A stretch of 38,961 nt of DNA, from the NCBI GenBank assembly GCA_002898175.1, contig BDSW01000295.1, forward strand, positions 1 through 38,961, written 5' to 3'. The notes below the pieces were generated by a model, which worked only from the letters and a program-made list of their open reading frames with translations, did not search any database and had not been told where the DNA came from. This document shows, piece after piece, positions 29,589-37,758 of the stretch. The stretch is from a bacterium BMS3Abin04. Lineage in GTDB: Bacteria > Bacteroidota > Ignavibacteria > Ignavibacteriales > Melioribacteraceae. The position numbers and the translations under genes are program-made. Each line of letters opens with the position of its first letter. The first letter of the stretch is position 1.

Positions 29589-30728
29589 ATGACAGATAAA
29601 AATTTATATTGTTACGCTGGAATATTTGATACACCAGACCAAATTATTAATGCGGCTAAAAAAGTCCAATCGGATGGTTATACAAAATATGATGTGAATA
29701 CTCCTTATCCAATTCATGGTATGGATAGTGCAATGGATTTGAAGCCGTCTCTTTTACCTTATGTTGCACTTGTAGTAGGATTTTTAGGAGCTGCTTCGGC
29801 GTTGTTTTTTATGTGGTGGACTAACTCGGTTGATTACCCATTGATTATTGGCGGTAAACCATTTTTTGCATTGCCTGCATACATACCTATTACTTTTGAA
29901 ATAACTGTTTTATCTGCTTCAATAATGACAGTTGTTACAATGTTGTTTGTTATTTTTAAATTTCCTAACAATAGTCATCCTTTACATGATACGGATTATT
30001 TGAAACAGGTATCCGTTAATAAATATGGTATTGTGATTTTAGCGGATGATCCGAAGTTTGACGAGTCGAATATAAAACAAGTTTTTGCTTCTCTTGGGGC
30101 ATCACAAGTTTTCCCAATATTTTATCATGAAGAAGTTATAAATTTTAAGCCTAGAATATTTGAACCGAAATTTATTTGGTTCTTAATTATTTTATTTGTT
30201 CTCGTTTCCGGGTCTACATATATCACTCTAAACAAATTGATGTTTTTACCGCCCTACAACTGGATGATGAAGCAGAATAAAGTAATTGTCCAAGAAAAAT
30301 CGGAATTCTTTAAAAACGGGAAAGGGATGCGAATGCCTGTTGAAGGTACTGTGGCTAGGGGCTTTTTACCTTATGAATTTGTTAACAAACCGGAATTAGC
30401 TGCTAAGGATTTACTTAATCCTCTTTTGCCGACTAAGTACAATTTGGAATTGGGAAAAACAAAGTATAATATTTACTGTAGTCCTTGCCATGGTTACCAT
30501 GCAGAAGGGGATAGTCGATTAAGAGGACAGTTCCCAAATCCTCCGAGCTTACATTCTGAAAAAGTTAGGAGTTGGAGTGACGGCAGAATATTTCATGTAA
30601 TTACAGAAGGACAAAACGTAATGCCTTCCTATTCTTCTCAATTAAGTAGAGAGGAAAGATGGGCTGTTATCTTATATGTTAGAGCTCTTCAAAGATCATT
30701 AAATGCTAAGGAGTCCGATTTACCATGA
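29589..30728 (+). CDS. ActD (DUF3341) fused to an ActE-like monoheme cytochrome c
   Basis: DUF3341-like N-terminus (GIFDTPDQIINAAKKVQSDGYTKYDVNTPYPIHGMDSAM) plus C-terminal cytochrome c with CSPCHGYHAEGDSRLRGQFPNPPSLH. Confidence 0.87.
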   Translation: MTDKNLYCYAGIFDTPDQIINAAKKVQSDGYTKYDVNTPYPIHGMDSAMDLKPSLLPYVALVVGFLGAASALFFMWWTNSVDYPLIIGGKPFFALPAYIPITFEITVLSASIMTVVTMLFVIFKFPNNSHPLHDTDYLKQVSVNKYGIVILADDPKFDESNIKQVFASLGASQVFPIFYHEEVINFKPRIFEPKFIWFLIILFVLVSGSTYITLNKLMFLPPYNWMMKQNKVIVQEKSEFFKNGKGMRMPVEGTVARGFLPYEFVNKPELAAKDLLNPLLPTKYNLELGKTKYNIYCSPCHGYHAEGDSRLRGQFPNPPSLHSEKVRSWSDGRIFHVITEGQNVMPSYSSQLSREERWAVILYVRALQRSLNAKESDLP

Positions 30729-31915
30729 GTAATTCCAACTTTACTGTCGAGTATAATAAGAAAGAACTGCCATCAAGCTTAAGTAAGATTGGATTTCTTT
30801 TATTTGGGCTGGGACTTGTTCTTGTAATTTTGGCATTTTATTTTGATAGTGTTAGAAGTGCTTTTAATAGCGTAATCTTTTTAACTTTTGTTACAAGTAT
30901 TGGTTTAGGGTCCTTATTTTGGATAACGGTTGAATATTTGTCCGGAGCTGTTTGGAGTACTCCTTTTAGGAGAGTAGCCGAATTTTTTGGCGCCTTACTT
31001 TTTATTTTGCCTCTTCTCGCTTTACCCGCTTATTTTAATATGCATGAAATTTATCATTGGACTCATACTGCTGTTGTTGAAGGTGATGAATACTTAAAAG
31101 CAAAAAGTTCGTATCTTGATGTTTCATTTTTCGCTATTAGAAATTTAGTTTTCTTTTTAATTTGGATTATATTTTTCTATTTCATCACCCGCAATTCTTT
31201 GAAGCAAGATGAAAATGGAGATCAATCTTATACAAAGAAAAATTTAAGATGGTCGGCTATTTTTATTCCGTTCTTTGCTTTAACTATTAGTTTCTTTTCT
31301 ATTGATTGGCTTATGAGTTTAGAACCGCATTGGTTTTCTACAATCTTCGGTATTTATTATTTTGCAGGTACCGTTTTGGCTGCTTTAGCAGCAATAACTT
31401 ATACTATTATTAAACTTAATGAACGGGGATATTTTGTTAAGGGATTGAATCAAGATCATTATTACAGTTTTGGAGCATTGCTTTTTGGGTTCATTAACTT
31501 TTGGGCATATATTGCGTTTAGTCAATATTTACTAATTTGGTACGGAAATTTACCTGAGGAGACATTTTGGTTCCTAGAAAAGTGGGAAGGTAATTGGATT
31601 ATCTATTCGGTTTTATTGATTGTTATCCATTTTGTTGTCCCATATTTTGCGCTTCTTTCTCAACCTTCGAAAATGAATCCAAAGCGGCTTAAATTTATGT
31701 CTTTGTGGATACTTGCTGCTCATTATTTTGATTTACTCTGGATTGTTATGCCTACTTATGAAGAAGGATCATACGTCCCAGGCTGGGTAGAACTATCATT
31801 CCCAATCCTGGCAGTTGGACTAATTATTCTTATATTCAATTGGAGAGCAAAAAATAAAAACCTTGTTCCTATCGGTGATCCAAAACTTAAAAGAGGAATT
31901 AATTTTAGACTTTAA
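30725..31915 (+). CDS. actF: Alternative complex III ActF (NrfD-like membrane subunit)
   Basis: Multi-TM; WITVEYLSGAVWSTPFRRVAEFFGALL, SIDWLMSLEPHWFSTIFGIYYFAG. Confidence 0.92.
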   Translation: MSNSNFTVEYNKKELPSSLSKIGFLLFGLGLVLVILAFYFDSVRSAFNSVIFLTFVTSIGLGSLFWITVEYLSGAVWSTPFRRVAEFFGALLFILPLLALPAYFNMHEIYHWTHTAVVEGDEYLKAKSSYLDVSFFAIRNLVFFLIWIIFFYFITRNSLKQDENGDQSYTKKNLRWSAIFIPFFALTISFFSIDWLMSLEPHWFSTIFGIYYFAGTVLAALAAITYTIIKLNERGYFVKGLNQDHYYSFGALLFGFINFWAYIAFSQYLLIWYGNLPEETFWFLEKWEGNWIIYSVLLIVIHFVVPYFALLSQPSKMNPKRLKFMSLWILAAHYFDLLWIVMPTYEEGSYVPGWVELSFPILAVGLIILIFNWRAKNKNLVPIGDPKLKRGINFRL

Positions 31916-31928
31916 ATAAAATTAGATT

Positions 31929-32873
31929 ATGAATGATAAAAGAAAAATAGAAGATGAAATTGATTTTAAGGACCTATTAAGAGATCCTATTCGTTTGTAT
32001 GGGTGGTTCTATCTAATAGTTTTTGTGATTATACTCTTAGGCGGTATTTACTATGTTAAGCATTTGGATGTTATAACTATTAATTCAATGCCTCAAGTTA
32101 TTATTCCGGTTGATTCTACAAAAAATATTGAAGTTGAACTAAAAAAAGGTGGAGTAAAACCCGCCATGGATCTGGATTTAGTTAAAAACCCTACTCCCGA
32201 ATTTATTGCGAAAGGTAAAGAATTGTTTGTTAGTACATGTTCTTCATGTCATGGACAAGACGGTAAAGGGAATGGACCTGCAGGAGGTGCGTTAAATCCG
32301 AAACCAAGAAATTTTCATAGTAAAGATGGGTGGGTTAACGGAAGGTCTTTATTTGAAATGTACAAATCAATCAATGATGGTATAAAGGGTACAGGTATGT
32401 CGGCTTATGAATATTTACCTCCTTCCGATAGAATTGCAATTATTCAATATATAAGAACATTTACGGATTTTCCTAAAATTACAGATGAAGAAATTTTAAT
32501 GGAACTTGATTTTACATATAATCTTTCTGCCGGTACCGCTACTCCTAATCAAATCCCGGTGAAGATGGCTCTGGATAACATTGTTGATGAAAGCAAGGAA
32601 ATACTTAAAAAGAGCAGTTCCATTGCAGAATTTATAGAAAATGATCAATCGCCTGAAGCGTCACTTCTAAAAAGTGTTACATCGAATCTTAAGAGATTTA
32701 TGAATGTTTATATAGTAGCTTTATCCAAACAAGATTTTGATAATTTTACTCAAAAATTAATCTATGATCCTATTTCTTTGGGTCTAAAAAGTTCGGCGAT
32801 TAGATTATCTAAAACACAACTTCGATCAATTTATACTTATCTAGGTAAAGTCTATCAAAGAAAAATATCATAG
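31929..32873 (+). CDS. Membrane-anchored monoheme cytochrome c with an extra C-terminal helical region
   Basis: N-terminal TM; CSSCHGQDGKGNGPAGGALNPKPRNFH; Met-ligand candidate GTGMSAYEYLP. Confidence 0.87.
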   Translation: MNDKRKIEDEIDFKDLLRDPIRLYGWFYLIVFVIILLGGIYYVKHLDVITINSMPQVIIPVDSTKNIEVELKKGGVKPAMDLDLVKNPTPEFIAKGKELFVSTCSSCHGQDGKGNGPAGGALNPKPRNFHSKDGWVNGRSLFEMYKSINDGIKGTGMSAYEYLPPSDRIAIIQYIRTFTDFPKITDEEILMELDFTYNLSAGTATPNQIPVKMALDNIVDESKEILKKSSSIAEFIENDQSPEASLLKSVTSNLKRFMNVYIVALSKQDFDNFTQKLIYDPISLGLKSSAIRLSKTQLRSIYTYLGKVYQRKIS

Positions 32874-33098
32874 ATGAAGTCTTTTTCATTCAAAATAGAA
32901 AAAGCAGTATTATCTCTTGTATTTGTTTTCGTATTCCATAGTGAATACAATGTAGAAACTACCGATAAGATAGGAGTTGGAATTGAGGAGCATCAAGATC
33001 AATATCTTTCTTTAAAAAAATTTGAAACAATACCAAACGTAACTCATGAACCTTATGATTTTAGTCAATTAGAAGGAACGGAATATGGAATCAAATGA
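32874..33098 (+). pseudogene. Chimeric remnant: SCO-like N-terminus joined to CoxA-like C-terminus
   Basis: VETTDKIGVGIEEHQDQYLSL resembles SCO1/SenC N-termini; FETIPNVTHEPYDFSQLEGTEYGIK resembles a CoxA tail; 3' end overlaps the coxC start as coxA-coxC often do. Confidence 0.5.
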
Positions 33099-33714
33099 AT
33101 CGTTTGCACATACTGAATCTCACGTTCATCGTGATGGTGAAGGGGTGAAAATTGGAATATGGTTGTTTTTATTTGCTGAATTAGTTTTGTTCGGCGGAAT
33201 GTTTATAGTTTATACGGTTTACAGATTCAAATATCCCGACCAGTTTCATCTTGCTGCTATGGAGATGAATACGACTTTTGGAACGATAAACACTATTATC
33301 CTTTTAACCGGTAGTTTAACAATGGTATTATCGATAGCGGCGATTCAAAGAAAAAACCGTTTTCTTTCAATTTTATTTGTTGCCTCAACAATATTTTTTG
33401 GATTATTATTCCTAGTGAATAAATTTATTGAATGGTCTAATGAAATTGGAAAAGGAATTTATCCTGGTTCGGATGCACTATTGAAAAAAGGGAACGGGGA
33501 GGTCCTCTTTTTTGATCTGTATTTTGCAATGACCGGTTTACACGGTCTCCATGTATTTATAGGAATAATTGTTCTCACTTTTATGTTGGTGTTTTTATTA
33601 AAAAATAAAATTGTATTTGATAATTATATTAAATTGGAAAACTCAGGTCTTTATTGGCATTTAGTTGTTGTGATTTGGATATTTTTATTTCCGCTTTTTT
33701 ATTTAATTCAATGA
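33085..33714 (+). CDS. coxC: Cytochrome c oxidase subunit III
   Basis: GIWLFLFAELVLFGGMF, FDLYFAMTGLHGLHVFIG, LYWHLVVVIWIFLFPLFYL. Confidence 0.93.
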   Translation: MESNESFAHTESHVHRDGEGVKIGIWLFLFAELVLFGGMFIVYTVYRFKYPDQFHLAAMEMNTTFGTINTIILLTGSLTMVLSIAAIQRKNRFLSILFVASTIFFGLLFLVNKFIEWSNEIGKGIYPGSDALLKKGNGEVLFFDLYFAMTGLHGLHVFIGIIVLTFMLVFLLKNKIVFDNYIKLENSGLYWHLVVVIWIFLFPLFYLIQ

Positions 33715-33725
33715 GGCAAAAAAGA

Positions 33726-34007
33726 ATGATTGATGAACACACTAAAAATAATCATATTATAGATTACGGCACTTATATTTTTGTCTGGCTGGGGTTAATT
33801 GCTTTAACTTCTTTGACTGTAACAATATCGGGTATGCGTTTTGGAAATTATACATTATTCTTAGCATTACTAATTGCTGCTATTCAAGCAACATATGTTG
33901 CTGCAAACTTTATGCATATTAAAACAAGTGAACCTATATTTAAAGTATTTGTCGGAGTAGTTGTTTTTACCCTAATTGTAATATTTATTTTAACTTTTAT
34001 ACTTTAG
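33726..34007 (+). CDS. Cytochrome c oxidase subunit IV (prokaryotic type)
   Basis: YIFVWLGLIALTSLTVTISG...AAIQATYVAANFMHIKTSEPIFKVFV; the track start at 33654 lies deep in coxC, so ATG 33726 is preferred. Confidence 0.82.
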   Translation: MIDEHTKNNHIIDYGTYIFVWLGLIALTSLTVTISGMRFGNYTLFLALLIAAIQATYVAANFMHIKTSEPIFKVFVGVVVFTLIVIFILTFIL

Positions 34008-34068
34008 CAGTTGTTATTTTGTTATCAGATGATAAATTATTTTTATTAGAATTTTAAGGAATTTATTA

Positions 34069-35430
34069 ATGGATTTTTTAGATAAAATAGTACTTCCGCA
34101 ATCTGCAAATCATATGGAATTATTACGCGGGTTGTTAACAATTACGTTTATTATTTTAATTCCTTATCTAAGTATTCTTACAGGTAGTACAATTTATTCT
34201 ATTTTATATCTAAAGAAAAAGAAAACCGGGAAAGAGTCATTATATTTTAAATTCGCTAAAGAATTAATAGATATGGTTACATTGAATAAAAGTATGGCTT
34301 TCGGTTTTGGAATAATTCCTTTAATAACTGCTGTTTTTTGTTATGCTCAATTGTTGGATAAAACCGGATCTTATGTGGCTTATCATCTTACGGTATCTTT
34401 GATCTTTCTAATTGCAGCATTATTGTTCCTTTATACCTATAAGTATGCTTTTCATTTAAAAGACATTTTTAGATTTATTTCCAGCGATAAAATTAAAGAA
34501 AGTAATGATGAGTCGATTGAAGATGAGTTTGAAAAATATTCTTCGACTGCAGATAGAACTTTTAATAAATTTGCCGGTTGGGGATTGTTATTCCTTTTAA
34601 TTGCGGATTATAAACTAATTAATGCAATCCAATTGGCGCTCAATCCGCAAAAATGGGCTCCTAATCCATCATTTCTTTCGGTCTGGTTTTCGGTACCGGT
34701 TATTGTTAACTTTATTACTTTGTTAATTGCTTCTCTTGCAGTAACGGCGATAGTAGTTTTATATATTTATTTTAGACCTAATTCCAACTTTAAAGGCAAT
34801 GATGAGTATTTAAATATTGTAAAAAACTTTTCGCTGAAATCGGGTTTGTTATTTACTTTATTTATTCCGATCGATATCTTACTAAATATTGTTGTTGTTC
34901 CTAGCGCAGCTCTCAATGCAAACATATTTTTGTTTTCGCTAATAGCACTGATCCTAATTTTAATTGCATGCAATTTCTTGTATGTTATGATCAAGGAAGG
35001 AAATCTTAAATACGTTCCTTCAACTCTTTTTGTCTTCATATTAATATTTGCATTTTTAATAGTAAAAGATCAATTTGCATTTGAAACAGCATCAAGCAAA
35101 CATTTTGCCGTACTCGAAAATAATTACGAACAGCATTCTAAAAATTTAAAAGAAAAATTAGGAGTAATTTCTGAAAAAGTCAGCGGTAAAGATATTTTTA
35201 ACGGACGATGTATAGCTTGTCATTCTTTTGATCATAAAGTTGTTGGACCACCTTACAATGAAACCCTTCCGCAATTTGAGGGGAAAATGGATGAACTTGT
35301 TGACTTTATATTGAATCCAAGGAAGATTAATAAAGATTATCCTATTATGCCTAATCAAGGACTCAAACCTAACGAAGCCCGGGCAGTGGCTGAATATATT
35401 ATGAGCGTTTACAAGGAAAATAAAAAATAA
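34069..35430 (+). CDS. Multi-TM membrane protein with C-terminal cytochrome c domain
   Basis: About 8-9 hydrophobic segments, then CIACHSFDHKVVGPPYNETLPQFEGK...YPIMPNQGLKPNEARAVAEYI. Confidence 0.75.
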   Translation: MDFLDKIVLPQSANHMELLRGLLTITFIILIPYLSILTGSTIYSILYLKKKKTGKESLYFKFAKELIDMVTLNKSMAFGFGIIPLITAVFCYAQLLDKTGSYVAYHLTVSLIFLIAALLFLYTYKYAFHLKDIFRFISSDKIKESNDESIEDEFEKYSSTADRTFNKFAGWGLLFLLIADYKLINAIQLALNPQKWAPNPSFLSVWFSVPVIVNFITLLIASLAVTAIVVLYIYFRPNSNFKGNDEYLNIVKNFSLKSGLLFTLFIPIDILLNIVVVPSAALNANIFLFSLIALILILIACNFLYVMIKEGNLKYVPSTLFVFILIFAFLIVKDQFAFETASSKHFAVLENNYEQHSKNLKEKLGVISEKVSGKDIFNGRCIACHSFDHKVVGPPYNETLPQFEGKMDELVDFILNPRKINKDYPIMPNQGLKPNEARAVAEYIMSVYKENKK

Positions 35431-35518
35431 CTGTAATTCTTTATTTCAGTAGAGTTTATCTTTCTTTGTTTGTCTAAGTTTTCCTAAATTTATATTTATT
35501 ATTAATCTGAATTATAAA

Positions 35519-36376
35519 ATGCTAACCGTTTTAAATGCAGTTAAACTTTCTGAAGACTATCTAAATAACAAGAGAATTAAGTCCCCAAGAATAAACGCAG
35601 AAATACTTCTTGCGAGTATATTACATTGTAAAAGACTTGATCTTTATCTTAAATTTGATAGGCCGTTGAAAGAAAGTGAACGCTTAAAGTACCGTGAATT
35701 TATTTCCCGAAGGGCAAAACATGAACCGCTTCAGTATATTGTTGGGAATGTTGAGTTTTTTGGACTTGAGTTAAAAGTAAGTCCTTCAGTACTTATTCCA
35801 CGATCTGAAACCGAATTATTAGTTGAAAAAATAGTTGAGCAATATAAAGATTCAATAGCTCTTAATATTTTAGATATTGGTACGGGCTCGGGAAATATTT
35901 CCATAGCTTTAGCAAAGAATATTCCCGGAGCACGTGTAACTTCAATTGATATTTCAGATGAAGCGCTGGATATAGCAAAAGAAAATGCAATGAATAATGA
36001 AGTATCCGATAGTATTGAGTTTTATAAACTTGATATTCTAAACGGTTCTATAAATTCATTAAATCACAAATTTGATTTAATAGTGTCTAACCCTCCGTAT
36101 GTAAATAAAACAGACTATAAAGATTTGGAGAGTGAAATAAGTGAATTTGAACCTGATATAGCTGTCACGGATTTTGATGACGGGTTAAAATTTTATAAAA
36201 GAATCGGTCAAGTTTCAAAAGACCTTCTAAATAAAAATGGGAAACTTTTTGTAGAGATTGCTCAGGGACAAGCAGATGAAGTAACCGAAATATTTACTAT
36301 AAACAATTTTGTTGATATTAAAGTTCTTAAGGATTATGCTGATATTGATAGGATAGTTTTGGGGGAATTACAATGA
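35519..36376 (+). CDS. prmC: Peptide chain release factor N5-glutamine methyltransferase
   Basis: PLQYIVGNVEFFG, VLIPRSETELLVE, DIGTGSGNISIALA, VSNPPYV. Confidence 0.95.
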   Translation: MLTVLNAVKLSEDYLNNKRIKSPRINAEILLASILHCKRLDLYLKFDRPLKESERLKYREFISRRAKHEPLQYIVGNVEFFGLELKVSPSVLIPRSETELLVEKIVEQYKDSIALNILDIGTGSGNISIALAKNIPGARVTSIDISDEALDIAKENAMNNEVSDSIEFYKLDILNGSINSLNHKFDLIVSNPPYVNKTDYKDLESEISEFEPDIAVTDFDDGLKFYKRIGQVSKDLLNKNGKLFVEIAQGQADEVTEIFTINNFVDIKVLKDYADIDRIVLGELQ

Positions 36377-36828
36377 GAGCTTTAGTTCAAAGAGTTACTG
36401 AAGGCGGAGTTAAAATTCCATCTCATAATTATGACAAGAGGATCAGCAAGGGAATGGTTATTTTACTCGGTGTAAAAGAAAACGATTCTGAAGAGGATGT
36501 TAATTTTGTAGCCGGTAAATGTTCCAACCTTCGTATTTTTGATGATGAGGACGGTAAGATGAATTTATCAGTCAAGCAAATAAACGGTGAAGTTCTTATT
36601 ATATCCCAATTTACATTGTATGGTGATGCAAGAAAGGGTAACAGACCGAGCTATAACGAAGCTGCGCCACCGGATTTAGCGGAATCTTTATACGAAAAAT
36701 TTATTAGTAGATTGCAGTTTAACTTAGGTAGCGAGAAGGTAAAACATGGTATTTTCGGCGCCATGATGGAAGTTAAAATTATTAACGACGGACCCGTTAC
36801 GGTCTTGGTTGAATCTAAGAATAAATAA
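36373..36828 (+). CDS. dtd: D-aminoacyl-tRNA deacylase
   Basis: MRALVQRVTEGGV, SQFTLYGDARKGNRPSY, NDGPVT. Confidence 0.96.
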   Translation: MRALVQRVTEGGVKIPSHNYDKRISKGMVILLGVKENDSEEDVNFVAGKCSNLRIFDDEDGKMNLSVKQINGEVLIISQFTLYGDARKGNRPSYNEAAPPDLAESLYEKFISRLQFNLGSEKVKHGIFGAMMEVKIINDGPVTVLVESKNK

Positions 36829-36846
36829 TTATAGATTAAATAATAT

Positions 36847-37758
36847 ATGAATTTGAAATCTACTCTCTTAATATTTATTGACGGATTAGGTATCGGGAAA
36901 GCCGATAAAAAGATTAATCCGTTTTTCAAGTATAAATTTAAAATATTTACTGAATATTTTAATCAAATACCTAGCCTTAGCAACCGGTATATAGAAAAAG
37001 ACGAAACTGCATTTTTATTCCCGACAGATGCCCATTTAGGAATTCCCGGATTACCTCAAAGCGGTACAGGGCAAACATCAATATTCTGCGGTATAAATGC
37101 AGCAAAGAAAATCGGTAAACATTTCGGTCCCTATCCGTATTCAACATTAATACCAATTATCGAAAAGAAAAATATTTTTGAAGAATTTTTAAGGCTAAAT
37201 AAAAAAGTCGCTTTTGCAAATGCTTATCCGTCAATATTTTTTGATTATGTTAACAAGGGTAGAAGAAGGTTAAGCGTATCCACTTTAAGCTGCATTTTAA
37301 GTAATGTAAAACTGAGATCTTCGACAGATTTAAGACATTCGAATGCAGTAAGCGCCGAAATTGATAATGAATATTGGGTGAAAAAGTTACATTATAAGAT
37401 TCCTATTATTTTGCCTAAGACTGCTGCAAAAAGATTGTTGCGTCTTACCGAACGTAATCATTTTACAATGTTCGAGTATTTTCATACCGACCATTTGGGA
37501 CATGGAAGAAATAAAGGAGATATGGAGGAGAGACTTTCTGTGCTGGATGATTTTTTATTCTATGTATTCACTCACATTGAGAATGATACTAATTTAATTG
37601 TTTGTTCCGACCACGGTAACTTGGAAGATATTTCCGTTAAAACTCACACAAGAAATCCTGCATTAACAATTACTATTGGTAAAGACGCAAAAATACTTCG
37701 CAGAAAAATTAAACATTTATACGACATAAAAAAAGCTATTCTCGGTTTATATAAGTGA
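36847..37758 (+). CDS. Alkaline phosphatase/iPGM-superfamily metalloenzyme
   Basis: FIDGLGIGKADKKINPF, LPQSGTGQTSIFCGINAA, YFHTDHLGHGRN, CSDHGNLEDIS metal-ligand pattern. Confidence 0.8.
   Translation: MNLKSTLLIFIDGLGIGKADKKINPFFKYKFKIFTEYFNQIPSLSNRYIEKDETAFLFPTDAHLGIPGLPQSGTGQTSIFCGINAAKKIGKHFGPYPYSTLIPIIEKKNIFEEFLRLNKKVAFANAYPSIFFDYVNKGRRRLSVSTLSCILSNVKLRSSTDLRHSNAVSAEIDNEYWVKKLHYKIPIILPKTAAKRLLRLTERNHFTMFEYFHTDHLGHGRNKGDMEERLSVLDDFLFYVFTHIENDTNLIVCSDHGNLEDISVKTHTRNPALTITIGKDAKILRRKIKHLYDIKKAILGLYK

Noticed and set aside
33654-33725. N-terminal extension of the subunit IV ORF and 24908-24961 extension of the small ACIII ORF
   Set aside because: Both lie inside the upstream gene; the internal ATGs give sensible N-termini
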